Shown piece after piece: positions 35,175 to 44,676 of a stretch of 64,000 nt of DNA; position 1 is the first letter of the stretch; the number at the start of each line of letters is the position of its first letter. Below the pieces are notes generated by a model. It was not told where the DNA came from and made no database searches. It saw nothing but the letters and a program-made list of their open reading frames with translations. The stretch covers positions 1-64,000 of the forward strand of contig NZ_CAJYTI010000023.1 in assembly GCF_913777625.1 (NCBI RefSeq). Direction: 5' to 3'. The position numbers and the translations under genes are program-made. This DNA is from an uncultured Sphingomonas sp. (GTDB lineage Bacteria > Pseudomonadota > Alphaproteobacteria > Sphingomonadales > Sphingomonadaceae).

Positions 35175-36528
35175 GCGGATCGTTCGCCGGGATCCGCACC
35201 CGCACCTCCAGGCCCGGCGCCGCTTCGCCCAGATCGAGCCGGCCCCGGTGGAAGCGCACGATCGCCTGCGCGATGGCGAGCCCCAGGCCGCTGCCGCGCA
35301 CATCCCCCGCCGCCGCGCCGCGTTCGAACGGCCGGACGACGCGCTGACGGTCGCCCGGCGCCAGGCCGGGCCCGTCGTCGCGGATCGTGATCACCGCCGC
35401 CTCCCCGTCCCGCTCCAGTGACAGCCGTGCGCTGGTGCCGGCCGGGGTGTGGGTCGCGACATTCTCCAGCAGGTTGATCAGCAGCTGGTTGATCAGATCG
35501 GCATCGCCGGTGATCGTCACATCGTCGAGCCGCCCGACATCGAGCCGTCCGCCATGATCGGCGAGCACCGGCTCCATCGTATCGGCGACGTCCTCGATCA
35601 GCGGGCGCAGCGGCAGCGGCGCCATCGCGCTGGGCAGGCGGCCGGTCTCGATCTCCGCCAGGCGCAGCAGCGCGTCGAAGATGGCGATGATCGCCGCGCA
35701 TTCGCGCTCGGCCCGCTCATAGGGCACCGGCCGCCCGCCCGCCCCTTGCGCCAGCAGCGTCCGCAACCGGGTTAGCGGCGTGCGCAGGTCGTGCGCGAGG
35801 TTGCTGGAGAAGAGCTGCTGCGCGCGCACCAACTCCTCCATCCGGTCGAGCATGCGGTTGAGGCTGTGCGCCTGCACCGCGAACATCCCGTCCAGCCGAT
35901 CGGTGGGAATGCGGCGGCTGAGATCGCCCGCGGCGATGGCATCGGCAGCGTTCTGCGTCTCCAGCAGCCGGTTGGCGGTCAGCCGCGCGAACAGCAACGT
36001 GGCAGAGACGCCCATCACCACCGCGACCAGCGAGATCAGCAGCACCACGCTGGGCAGCAGCGCGTGGAGATTCTCCGCCGCCTCGCTGTGCTGGACGATC
36101 ACGAACAGGCTGCCGCCGGGCGTGCGCGTCGCCATCGCCCGGCCGGTCTGGGGCGACCGGCCGCCGCCATAGAAGCTGACATCGGTCAGCCCCGGCGCCG
36201 GCGGCCCAAGCTCGAGCCGGCCCGCCAGCCGACGTCCCTGCCCGTCGAACAGCAGATAGGTACGCTCGCTCAGCACCTTGCGACGCTGCCAGTCGGCGAT
36301 CCGCTCGATCAGCTCCGCATCGGTCACCCGGTGGCCGTCGGGCGGCGCCAGATATTTGGCGGTATGGTAACGCAGCGATGCGTCGATCCGGCTGGACACC
36401 CAGGCATCGGCCGCGCTGAAGGCGATCATCCCCACCGCCGCCATGGCAAGGGCAAAGGCGATGCCCGCCTGGATCGCCAGCCGCCCCACCCCGCCGCGCG
36501 GCGCCGCCAGCCCCGGCGTCAGAGGCAT
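35137..36528 (-). CDS. Sensor histidine kinase (QseC/OmpR-partner type)
   Basis: This 463-residue kinase has TM1 at about 20-42, a periplasmic domain of about 115 residues, TM2 at about 158-182, HAMP, HisKA with H246 in SSNLAHDLRTP, and HATPase (N-box INLLENVATHTP, G1 RDDGPGLAPGD, G2 GSGLGLAIAQAI). The ATG lies 10 bp inside the response-regulator gene, so the two are coupled. Its tail overlaps the PepSY gene antisense. It is close in build to the kinase at 23.3 kb. The likely targets are the adjacent TBDR and PepSY genes. Confidence 0.92.
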   Translation of the reverse strand: MPLTPGLAAPRGGVGRLAIQAGIAFALAMAAVGMIAFSAADAWVSSRIDASLRYHTAKYLAPPDGHRVTDAELIERIADWQRRKVLSERTYLLFDGQGRRLAGRLELGPPAPGLTDVSFYGGGRSPQTGRAMATRTPGGSLFVIVQHSEAAENLHALLPSVVLLISLVAVVMGVSATLLFARLTANRLLETQNAADAIAAGDLSRRIPTDRLDGMFAVQAHSLNRMLDRMEELVRAQQLFSSNLAHDLRTPLTRLRTLLAQGAGGRPVPYERAERECAAIIAIFDALLRLAEIETGRLPSAMAPLPLRPLIEDVADTMEPVLADHGGRLDVGRLDDVTITGDADLINQLLINLLENVATHTPAGTSARLSLERDGEAAVITIRDDGPGLAPGDRQRVVRPFERGAAAGDVRGSGLGLAIAQAIVRFHRGRLDLGEAAPGLEVRVRIPANDPLSAAVPAGPAAA

Positions 36529-37199
36529 CGGTCGGACCGCAGGATATAGCCCGCGCCCCGCTGCGTCTCGATCGGATCGCAGCCGAGGTCGAGCAGCGCC
36601 GCACGCAGCCGGCTCATGTTGCTCTCCACGATGTTGGTCGTCGGCGAGAAACGATAGGCCCAGACGCGCTCGAGCAGCATCGAGCGGGTCACCAGCCGGT
36701 CGGCGTTGCACATCAAGTGTGCGAGCAGCGAATATTGCTTGCGGTTGAGCACCAGCGCGGCGTCGCGGAAGCTGGCGCGATGGCCGGCGGGATCGAGCTG
36801 GAGCTTGCCCACCTCGATCCGCGCGCCTTCCGGCCGCGGCTGGTTGCGCCGGGCGATCGCCGCCAGCCGCGCCGCAAGCTCGTCGATGTCGAACGGCTTG
36901 GTGAGATAGTCGTCGGCGCCGACCCGCAGCCCCTCGATGCGATCGTTGACCGATCCCAGCGCGCTGAGGATCAGCACCGGCACCGTGCTGCCCTTGCTGC
37001 GCAAGCCGTCGAGCACCGCAAGGCCGTTGGTATCGGGCAGCAGCCGGTCGAGGACGATCGCATCGTGCGCGGCGGGCTCGAACGCGGCGAGGGCCTCGCC
37101 GCCGCTGCGGGCGAGGGTCGCGTCATGGCCATGCTGGTGCAGGCCGGTCAGGATGTGATCCGCGATCACCGGATCGTCTTCGACGACGAGAATGTGCAA
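36519..37199 (-). CDS. OmpR/PhoB-family response regulator (TTG start)
   Basis: The 226-residue regulator has a receiver with E7-D8-D9, phospho-acceptor D51 (IVLDRLLPD) and the conserved Lys in DYLTKPF, and a winged-helix output domain (YRFSPTTNIVESNMSRLRAAL). The start is TTG at 37197-37199 with GGAG nine bases upstream; it places HILVVEDD correctly, and no ATG or GTG fits. The rare start may limit expression. It is coupled to the kinase gene. Confidence 0.93.
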   Translation of the reverse strand: MHILVVEDDPVIADHILTGLHQHGHDATLARSGGEALAAFEPAAHDAIVLDRLLPDTNGLAVLDGLRSKGSTVPVLILSALGSVNDRIEGLRVGADDYLTKPFDIDELAARLAAIARRNQPRPEGARIEVGKLQLDPAGHRASFRDAALVLNRKQYSLLAHLMCNADRLVTRSMLLERVWAYRFSPTTNIVESNMSRLRAALLDLGCDPIETQRGAGYILRSDRCL

Positions 37200-37272
37200 G
37201 GGCGGCGCTCCGAAAGCGCATGCCTGCGCCCGGCACGTTACGCTTCTATGGCAGTGCCCGCCTGCCCCCCGC

Positions 37273-38280
37273 TCAGATCAGCCCGCGCGGCGTATCGGGA
37301 TCGGCTTCCTCGACGACATTGCCCCGCGGCAGGGCCGCGCTCCCGTCGCCGCGCGACCGCTCGGCAAAGGCCTGGTGGATCACGCTGCCCGGCGGCACGC
37401 TCTCGGTGAGCCAGACATTGCCGCCGATGACCGCCCCTGCCCCGACAGTAACGCGCCCGAGAATGGTCGCGCCGGCATAGATCACCACATCGTCCTCTAC
37501 GATCGGGTGCCGCGCCACGCCCTTCGTCAGCGTGCCATCCGCCTCGGACGGGAAGCTGCGCGCGCCGAGCGTCACCGCCTGGTAGATCCGCACGCGATCG
37601 CCGACGATCGCCGTCTCGCCGATCACCACGCCATTGCCGTGATCGATGAAGAAGCTGTGGCCGATGCTGGCGCCGGGATGGATGTCGATACCGGTCTGGC
37701 CATGGGCGATCTCGGCGAGCACGCGGGCGATCAGCGGCGCGCCGTGCCGGTAGAGGCTGTGCGCCAGCCGATAGGGAATGACTGCCTGGATGCCCGGATA
37801 GCAGATCAGCACCTCGTCGACGCTGCGGGCGGCGGGATCGCCCGCATACGCCGCCTCGATATCGGTATCGAGCACGCGGCGGATATCCGGCAGTTCCTGG
37901 GCGAAGGCGCCGACGATCCGCCCGGCCTCCGCACGCGCCTCGGGCTCCGGGGTCGTGCAGCGCGCCAGGATTTCGAGCAGCACCTGCTCGCGCAGCGCAG
38001 CCAGGGCCCGGCCGAGCGCCTGTTCGACATAGGCCGCTTCCGTGTCCGCCTGCACCGAACTCGGTCCCAGCCGCAGCGGGAACAGTGCGCCGGAAAGGTC
38101 CGACAGGACCAGCTCCAGCCGCCGCCGCGACGGGAAGCGGAGCCGGGCGCATTCGCCCGGGCGGTGCGCGGCCCGCCAGTCTTCACGTGCCTGAAACAGC
38201 CCGGCGGCGATTTCGGCGACATCCCAGTCGGCCCAGTCGGCGGTGTCGGGCAGGTCCTTGGGCTCGGAATACGCAGTCAT
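37273..38280 (-). CDS. epsC: Serine O-acetyltransferase EpsC
   Basis: EpsC makes O-acetylserine for cysteine synthesis from serine and acetyl-CoA in the cytoplasm. The 335-residue protein is the long form: an N-terminal helical domain of about 180 residues, then the left-handed beta-helix of hexapeptide repeats with the active-site region GIDIHPGASIGHSFFIDHGNGVVIGE and the C-terminal loop GSVIHQAFAER. The ATG is at 38278-38280. It is a single gene between two unrelated sets, with 73 bp and 89 bp spacers and no obvious terminators. Confidence 0.94.
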   Translation of the reverse strand: MTAYSEPKDLPDTADWADWDVAEIAAGLFQAREDWRAAHRPGECARLRFPSRRRLELVLSDLSGALFPLRLGPSSVQADTEAAYVEQALGRALAALREQVLLEILARCTTPEPEARAEAGRIVGAFAQELPDIRRVLDTDIEAAYAGDPAARSVDEVLICYPGIQAVIPYRLAHSLYRHGAPLIARVLAEIAHGQTGIDIHPGASIGHSFFIDHGNGVVIGETAIVGDRVRIYQAVTLGARSFPSEADGTLTKGVARHPIVEDDVVIYAGATILGRVTVGAGAVIGGNVWLTESVPPGSVIHQAFAERSRGDGSAALPRGNVVEEADPDTPRGLI

Positions 38281-38369
38281 CGGCCGATTGATATCCCAAG
38301 TCCGGTCGCGTGGTAGAGATAAGAGCTACGCTGGCGACAAGGCGAAATTGTGCCCGGCGGCGGCGCCTC

Positions 38370-39032
38370 TCAGCGCAAGCGGAGCAGCGAGGTGATGGTG
38401 AGGCGCGGATCGGCGGCAGACCGCTGCCACGATGCCGCGACATCACCGGCATGCAGGCAGTTCGCCGGGTAAAAGATCAGCCGATTGAATGCCAAGGGTG
38501 CCTGGCCGATCCGCACGAAGGCGGGGCTGTCGCCATCCTGATAGCGTCTGGAGGGCAGGCCATGCGTCTGGCTGTCCCGCGCCAGTGCCTGGCGCCACAG
38601 CGGCACCCGCGCCGCCGTGATCCGCTCGAAGCCGGTGGCGCGGTGCCGGTAGAAGCTGGTGCCGCCGTGCGGCGAGGCGCAGAGATAATGGACCGCCGCC
38701 AGGATCGCGTCCGCGCTGTCGTCGAAATGCGGGATTCGCTGGATCGGCGCGAGCTGCGCGGGATCATCCCCGGCGATGGCGAAACTCGTCCGCAGCACGG
38801 CAGGGTCGCCGCAGCCGGCGGGCGTACCGAGGCTCGCACCCGCGATCTGGGCCAGCCACGCGGCATAGCCATCGGGTACCGGCGCGCGGAGGCCGGGATA
38901 AAGATCGCCAGCCTCCCGCCCGAACGCTGCCGCCTGCGCCGCTGCGACCAGGGCATCGGGCGCCGGATGGGCATGCTCGACCTGCCATAGCGGCACCTGC
39001 TCCGTCCCCATCAGGGCCGGGGCGACGCTCAT
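38370..39032 (-). CDS. DUF6445-like protein (halogenase/SapC locus)
   Basis: The 220-residue soluble protein resembles the DUF6445 family, often third in halogenase-SapC loci. The motif HFDDSADAILAAVHYL, then GGTSFYRH and FNRLIFYPANCLHAGD, looks like a degenerate 2-oxoglutarate/Fe(II) jelly-roll (HxD, distal His), but this is inference. The start overlaps the SapC stop by 4 bp (ATGA). It probably works with SapC and the halogenase homologue; no reaction can be assigned. Confidence 0.78.
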   Translation of the reverse strand: MSVAPALMGTEQVPLWQVEHAHPAPDALVAAAQAAAFGREAGDLYPGLRAPVPDGYAAWLAQIAGASLGTPAGCGDPAVLRTSFAIAGDDPAQLAPIQRIPHFDDSADAILAAVHYLCASPHGGTSFYRHRATGFERITAARVPLWRQALARDSQTHGLPSRRYQDGDSPAFVRIGQAPLAFNRLIFYPANCLHAGDVAASWQRSAADPRLTITSLLRLR

Positions 39033-39745
39033 GCCCCCGGCGCGAACCAGGCGGCTTCGGCGGCGAGCCGGGCGTTCTTGCGGCGCACCAGCCCCGCGAC
39101 ATGATCGAGCGACAGCGCCATCGCTGCCAGCACCATCACCTGGTCCCAGTCCCCCAGCGCCGCCGCCTTGCGGCCGAGCGCCCGCTCGTCGATGCCGTAC
39201 AGCCCCTCCAGCGTGGCGGCGCTGCCATTGTGGAAGGCGACGTCGAGCTTCACCTCGCTGATCAGCCCGTGTTCGGTGATCCGCTCGACCAGCGCGGCGG
39301 TGGCAGCCTGCTCCGCCACCAGCTGGCCGAGGATCGCCTGCACCGATTGCAGATAGGCGCTGTCGCTGCCGTCCGCCTCGACGATGCCGACGGGCCCGTC
39401 GGGCACGATCGCAGGGCTGGCGCTATCGATGCACACCGCGCCTTCCAGCGCGCCGCTACCGACGAAGAAGGGTAGCCGCAACAGGTTGAGCGGCACATGA
39501 TCGGCATCGAAGGCCGTGCCGTTCCAGAACAGGTTTTCCTGCGGTTCCAGCCCGAGCAGCGCGGCGGGGTAGAACTGGCCGGTCTCGGCATCCTTGGCGA
39601 GGAAGACGGGGAACTGGCTGGCCACCTTGCGGATCTCGCCGGCGACCAGCGGCACGAGGTGCACGGTTGCCGCTGCCGCCAGCGCGCGGGCGGGATCGAG
39701 CCGCAGCCCGGCATGGTCCTTGCGGGTGAGTTGCACCAGGGTCAT
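39029..39745 (-). CDS. SapC family protein
   Basis: This 238-residue protein has the SapC pattern (HLVPLVAGEIRKVASQFPVFLAKDAETGQFYPAALLGLEPQENLF, about 29-73). SapC was named from a Campylobacter S-layer locus, but in sphingomonads and xanthomonads it accompanies flavin halogenases and TBDRs, with unknown function. No signal peptide is seen. It lies 21 bp after the halogenase gene and overlaps the next gene by 4 bp. Confidence 0.9.
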   Translation of the reverse strand: MTLVQLTRKDHAGLRLDPARALAAAATVHLVPLVAGEIRKVASQFPVFLAKDAETGQFYPAALLGLEPQENLFWNGTAFDADHVPLNLLRLPFFVGSGALEGAVCIDSASPAIVPDGPVGIVEADGSDSAYLQSVQAILGQLVAEQAATAALVERITEHGLISEVKLDVAFHNGSAATLEGLYGIDERALGRKAAALGDWDQVMVLAAMALSLDHVAGLVRRKNARLAAEAAWFAPGA

Positions 39746-39766
39746 CGGGTTTCTTTCAGGACAGGG

Positions 39767-41302
39767 TCAGACGGGCTGGAAGCGATATTGCGCCAGCTTG
39801 TCGAGCAGCGCGCGGTTGGTCGGCATCGCGCCCGCCAGCCGCCGCTTCATCGCGGCGACGCGTTCCAGCGCGTCCTCGGCGGCATCGCGGGCGGCGAGCG
39901 CACCCTTGCGGGGCTCGGTCCGGAATCCCATGCCGTAGAGGACATATTGGTAGCTCGCCGCCGGGAACATTTCGTGGGCGCTGGCAAAGTCGTGCTCGCC
40001 GGGCGGGGTATGCCGCCACAGCTCGAGCAGATCCTGCAGCGGCTGGGGGATGGTCGCCGGATCGCGATTGTCGCGCCAGAAGGCGGTGTCCTCGCGTTCC
40101 GACAGCATGTAGTGGAGCTTGAGGAACTCGATGATCCGGTCCCAGCGATAGCGGGTCATGTCGTTGAAGCGGCGGGCAACGATGTCCATCGCCCCGCGCG
40201 TGGCGGGCATGGCACTCGCGATATAGTCGGCCGACAGCTCGATCAGCACCAGTGCCGAGGCCTCGAGCGGCTCAAGGAACCCCGCCGCCAGCCCGACCGC
40301 GACGACATTGTTCTTCCAGAAGGTCTCCCGGTGGCCCGATCGGATCGTGATCTCCCGCGGGGTGAGATCTGCGAAGGCCGGGCCGACATAGGCGGCGAGC
40401 GCCTCCTCCACCCGATCGGCACCGGCATGGCGGCTGGAATAGACATAGCCCACGCCGCGGCGGTTCTGCAGGCCGATATCCCAGATCCAGCCATGGTCCT
40501 GCGCGGTGGAGATGGTGTGCGAGACGATCGGGGCGTCCTCGCTGTCATAGGGCACCTGCACCGCCAGCGCGCGGTCGATGAACAGTATGTCGCTGCAGTC
40601 GAGGAACGGCACGCCCATCGTTTGGCCGAGCAACAGCGAGGAAAAGCCGCTGCAATCGACGAACAGATCCGCCGAGATCGCCCCATGCCGCTGGCCGACG
40701 ACGGCGGTGACATCGCCATTCTCCGCCTGCTCGACGCGGACGATATCGTCGTCGACATGGCGCACGCCAAGCTTGCCGACGCAGTGCTCGCGCAGCATCT
40801 CGCCCAGCCGCACCGCATCGAGGTGATAGGCATAGTTGGCGATGCCGCCATATTCGGGCGAGGTGATCTGCTTGGGTGCGAGGTCGTGCTCGCACAGGAA
40901 TTCCTGGAAGCACACCGCATCGGAGAAGGACGGGGTGCCCGCCTCGTCCGCGCGCGCGTTCCAGAACGGCGCCAGGTCCACGCTTGGAAAGCCCTCGGGC
41001 AGCACCAGCGGGTGATAGTAGAAGTCATCCGTCGCGCCGGTGCGCCAGCCTGCGAACTTCGCCCCCTGCTTGAACGATGCCTTGCAGGCGCGCAGGAAGT
41101 CCGTCTCGCCGATGCCGATCTTGCGCAGCGTGTTGCGCATCGTCGGCCAGGTCCCCTCGCCGACCCCGATGATCCCCAGCCGCACGCTCTCGACCAGCGT
41201 TACCTGCAGGTCCGGTCCATGGCGCGCAGCGATCAGCGCCGCGGTGAGCCATCCGGCCGACCCGCCACCGACGATGCAGACCGACTCAATCTGTGGATTC
41301 AT
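39767..41302 (-). CDS. Flavin-dependent tryptophan halogenase-family protein
   Basis: The 511-residue product is a homologue of PrnA/RebH-type halogenases. It has FAD-binding GGGSAGW (12-18), the second flavin motif GFLEPLEAS (342-350) and a catalytic-type Lys78 in ASFKQG. The WxWxIP signature that excludes monooxygenation is altered to WIWDIG (W272, W274, G277). It may thus halogenate another substrate or act as an oxygenase. The start ATG (41300-41302) was chosen over upstream options because the family begins with the Rossmann strand (ESVCIVGGG). It lies 108 bp downstream of an STN-type TBDR on the same strand, a recurring arrangement in TBDR loci whose role is not established. Confidence 0.92.
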   Translation of the reverse strand: MNPQIESVCIVGGGSAGWLTAALIAARHGPDLQVTLVESVRLGIIGVGEGTWPTMRNTLRKIGIGETDFLRACKASFKQGAKFAGWRTGATDDFYYHPLVLPEGFPSVDLAPFWNARADEAGTPSFSDAVCFQEFLCEHDLAPKQITSPEYGGIANYAYHLDAVRLGEMLREHCVGKLGVRHVDDDIVRVEQAENGDVTAVVGQRHGAISADLFVDCSGFSSLLLGQTMGVPFLDCSDILFIDRALAVQVPYDSEDAPIVSHTISTAQDHGWIWDIGLQNRRGVGYVYSSRHAGADRVEEALAAYVGPAFADLTPREITIRSGHRETFWKNNVVAVGLAAGFLEPLEASALVLIELSADYIASAMPATRGAMDIVARRFNDMTRYRWDRIIEFLKLHYMLSEREDTAFWRDNRDPATIPQPLQDLLELWRHTPPGEHDFASAHEMFPAASYQYVLYGMGFRTEPRKGALAARDAAEDALERVAAMKRRLAGAMPTNRALLDKLAQYRFQPV

Positions 41303-41410
41303 CCGTCTTCGTCTTCCCTCTCTCGTGCATCGGTCTAGCACGAACGCGCCGGCGGCAAAGGGGGCCGGAAGGGTTCTCCCCGCCTGCCCCCGATCCCATG
41401 CCCGCTCGGA

Positions 41411-44400
41411 TCAGAAGCTGATCCGAGCGCCCAGCTTGAACCGCCGCCCGCTATCCTCCGCATTCAGGAACTGGTTGGAGTAATAGGCATATTTGAAGGC
41501 GATCGTGTTGGTGAGGTTGGCGCCTTCGACGAACACGGCGACGTTCTGGTTGATGTGGTAGGTCAGGCTGGCATCGACCTGCGAATAGGCGCGCACCTGG
41601 GTGACCGCCTGGCCGGCACCGTTGAGCGGCGGCGGCGCGAGATACTGCAGGAAGTGATCGCGCCAGTTGAACGCCACCCGCGCCTCGATGCCGTGATTGT
41701 CGTAGAACGCCACCGCATTGGCCGAGTTGGACAGGCCGGTCAGCGCGAACTTGTTGCGCAGGTCCTGCGGGTCGAGGTGACGGTTCGAGCCGACCAGCGT
41801 GCCGTTCACCTGGAAGCCGAAGCCGGTGTCGCCAAAGGCATGCTGCCAGGCGGCTTCGAGGCCGGTCACCGTCGCGTCCTGTCCGTTGACCGGCGCGGTG
41901 ATGGTGAACTGCGCCGGGGTGCCCGTCGCCGGATCGAGCAGCGCGCTGCCCGAGGCCGAGGCGACCGGACCCGTCGTCTGGTTGAGCACGATGAAGTTGT
42001 TGACGCTCTTGAGGTACCCGCCCAGCGAGACATAGCTCGACCGGCCGTAATAATATTCGAACGACAGGTCGAGGTTGCTCGCCTTGAACGGCTTGAGGTC
42101 GGCATTGCCGCGGCTGGCGGCGAAGTTGCCGGGACGCAGCGTGACCAGCGTGGTCACCGGCGAGAGCTGTTCCAGGGTCGGGCGCGTGATCGTCTGCGAG
42201 GCGGCGAAGCGCACGGTGAACGCATCGGACAGCTGCCACTTCAGCGCGATGTTGGGCAGGATGTCGAGATAATGCGCGGTGCCGACGGTGCGCGTGGTGC
42301 CGGACGATGCCGAGCCATATTGGGTCTGGTCGTTGGCGAGCTTGACCAGCGCGGTATAGGCGGTGGCGAGGCCGTTGACGTTGGTCGAGGTATCCTCGAA
42401 CCGCACGCCCGCGATGATCGAGATCGGCTTGCCGGCGACATTGCCGCGCCACTCGGTCTCGAGATAGCCGCCGAGCACCCGCTCCTTGACGATCGTGTCG
42501 TTGACCAGCGGCGGCGCGAAGGTGAAGCCCGCGCCCTGCTGCGCCGTGATCGCGTCGAACAGCGCAGGGCCGCTGAAGGTCAGCCACTGGGTCGGCAGGC
42601 GGTTCGACCCGCTCACCCCGGACAGAAAGTTGCTGCCGGCATTGAAGGTGGTGATCGCGACGCTCGAAGGCACCGGCAGATTGTAGCCGCAGGTGGTGCA
42701 GCCGGTGCCGCCGTCGTTCGAGTAGAGCGAGGTCCGCTTGCGGTCCTCGGAGCCGTAGAAGCCGGCACTGGCCTTCACCAGCCCCTCGCTGCCATCGCCC
42801 TTATAGGCGAGGTCGGCGCGGAGCTGCTTCACCTCGTCGCGGATGCCATAGCCGCGCAGCAGCATCACGTGCTGGCACATCGGCTGGCCGGCGCCGACCA
42901 CGGTGGTGCTGCCCGGCTGGCCGGAGTCGGTGACGGCGCTGCCGCAACGGTTGGTCGGGTTGGCGAAGGTCGGCAGCGTCTCGGTCTGCCACGGCAGGCG
43001 CGAGCCGTCCGACTGGTAGCGCGACGAGCCGGTCAGATAGCCGAGCAGCGCCAGATAGGCTTCCTTGCCGCCATTGGGATCTTCCTTGGCCAGCGAATAG
43101 CTGCCGTCGAGGCTGGCGACGAGGTTCGGCGAGACTTGCCATTCGACGTTCAGGCCGACGGCGCGGGTATTGGTGCGCTTGTCGAACTTCTTGTCGTGGA
43201 AGTCGGTGGCGATGCCGCTCGCCTGGGTCATGTCGATCACGGTGCCGTTGGCATCGGTCTTGACGTTGGTCAGGTTCGACGCGGTGAACCAGTGGCCATA
43301 GGAGCGGGCATCGGTGGTGTTGGTGAACTTGGTGTAGAGCCCGTCGGCCGTCACCGTCACCGCGTCGTTCGGGCGATATTGCAGCACCAGCGTGCCGCCG
43401 ATCCGCTCGCGATCCTCGCGGGTGACCTTGCTGTCGAAATTCTGCGGGATGAAGATATTGCCCTGCGGGTTGGTCGCCGAGACCGTCCCCTTCCCGCCAT
43501 TCACTTGGGAGCCCGGAATGGCCGGATTGACCAGCCAGCCATCGGTCTGCGCCTGGTTGATCTTGGTGAAGCGGTGCTGGTAGCTTCCCGACAGCAGGAC
43601 GCCGAGCTTGCCGTCGGCCAGCGTGTCGGCGAACAGGAACGACGCATCGGGCGCGCTCTTCTTGGCATTGCCGTCATAATTGGCGTCGACCGTCGCCGCG
43701 AACTTCATGCCCTTGTAATCGAACGGACGCGCGGTCTTGATGTTCACGGTCGAGCCGACGCCGCCCGACTGGTAGCGCGCGGTCGACGACTTGTAGACTT
43801 CCACGCCCGAGACCAGCTCGGAGGCGAGCGTGTCGAACGAGAAGGCGCGGCCCGAGGCCTGGCTGGGATCGGTCGGCGTCGCGATCTGGCGGCCATTGAC
43901 CAGCACGGTATTGAATTCCGGCCCGAAGCCGCGGACCGTGACGAAGGCGCCCTCGCCGCCCGACCGGTCGATCGACACGCCGGTGATGCGCTGGAGCGAT
44001 TCCGCCAGGTTCGCGTCGGGCAGCTTGCCGATGTCCTTGGTCGAGATCGCGTCGACGATGCCCGAGGCCGCACGCTTGATCCCGCGCGAATTGTCGAGGC
44101 TGGCGCGCAGGCCGGTCACCACGATGGTCGCGCCCTCTTCGGCGGCGGGTGCCTGCACGGCGGGCGCGGAGGATTGTTCCTGCGGCCCACTGCCCTGCGA
44201 CGCCATCGCCACGGGCTTGCCTGCGCCACCGCCGGTCGGCTCCGCATTCGGGCGCGGCACGACGACGTAGGTGCGCGGGCCGGACTGGCGTGCGACGAGG
44301 CCGGTGCCCGCGAACAGGCGGTTGAGCGCCTCGCCCACGGTGTACTCGCCGCGAACGCCGTTGGTGCGGACCGACTGGGTCAGCCGCCGCGCCGCGATGA

Positions 44401-44569
44401 TCTGCACATCGGCCTGATGGCCAAACAGGCCGATCGCGGTCTGCGCCGGCTGTGCTTCAATCGAGAATTGCTTGGTTTGTGCTGCAGCCTGTGCCGCGGC
44501 CGGCATCGCGACCATGCAGACGATGCTCGCGGACGCAAAGAGCGCCCCGCGCAAGGTGGCCCTCGCCAT
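41411..44569 (-). CDS. TonB-dependent receptor with STN signalling domain (FecA-type)
   Basis: This 1052-residue receptor has a signal peptide ending in AAQAA. A STN domain follows (about 34-86: FSIEAQPAQTAIGLFGHQADVQI to GEYTVGEALNRLFAGTG), then an Ala/Pro linker with ATIVVTGLRASL, a plug (IGKLPDANLAESLQRITGVSIDR) and a barrel ending in FKLGARISF. The IGKLPD plug motif is typical of carbohydrate-type receptors in sphingomonads and Caulobacter. The ATG (44567-44569) has GGAGG close upstream. FecR and sigma genes lie directly upstream, so the STN domain probably relays ligand binding to them. The halogenase operon follows. Confidence 0.94.
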   Translation of the reverse strand: MARATLRGALFASASIVCMVAMPAAAQAAAQTKQFSIEAQPAQTAIGLFGHQADVQIIAARRLTQSVRTNGVRGEYTVGEALNRLFAGTGLVARQSGPRTYVVVPRPNAEPTGGGAGKPVAMASQGSGPQEQSSAPAVQAPAAEEGATIVVTGLRASLDNSRGIKRAASGIVDAISTKDIGKLPDANLAESLQRITGVSIDRSGGEGAFVTVRGFGPEFNTVLVNGRQIATPTDPSQASGRAFSFDTLASELVSGVEVYKSSTARYQSGGVGSTVNIKTARPFDYKGMKFAATVDANYDGNAKKSAPDASFLFADTLADGKLGVLLSGSYQHRFTKINQAQTDGWLVNPAIPGSQVNGGKGTVSATNPQGNIFIPQNFDSKVTREDRERIGGTLVLQYRPNDAVTVTADGLYTKFTNTTDARSYGHWFTASNLTNVKTDANGTVIDMTQASGIATDFHDKKFDKRTNTRAVGLNVEWQVSPNLVASLDGSYSLAKEDPNGGKEAYLALLGYLTGSSRYQSDGSRLPWQTETLPTFANPTNRCGSAVTDSGQPGSTTVVGAGQPMCQHVMLLRGYGIRDEVKQLRADLAYKGDGSEGLVKASAGFYGSEDRKRTSLYSNDGGTGCTTCGYNLPVPSSVAITTFNAGSNFLSGVSGSNRLPTQWLTFSGPALFDAITAQQGAGFTFAPPLVNDTIVKERVLGGYLETEWRGNVAGKPISIIAGVRFEDTSTNVNGLATAYTALVKLANDQTQYGSASSGTTRTVGTAHYLDILPNIALKWQLSDAFTVRFAASQTITRPTLEQLSPVTTLVTLRPGNFAASRGNADLKPFKASNLDLSFEYYYGRSSYVSLGGYLKSVNNFIVLNQTTGPVASASGSALLDPATGTPAQFTITAPVNGQDATVTGLEAAWQHAFGDTGFGFQVNGTLVGSNRHLDPQDLRNKFALTGLSNSANAVAFYDNHGIEARVAFNWRDHFLQYLAPPPLNGAGQAVTQVRAYSQVDASLTYHINQNVAVFVEGANLTNTIAFKYAYYSNQFLNAEDSGRRFKLGARISF

Positions 44570-44676
44570 ATTTCCTCCCCTTTTCAACCTGCGTCTTTTT
44601 CAGATCTTTGCGACCTGTATGTGCTTAGAGACGCCTGCGGGGATTTTCCTTCCCCGGTCACGCCCCCTCTCGAATT

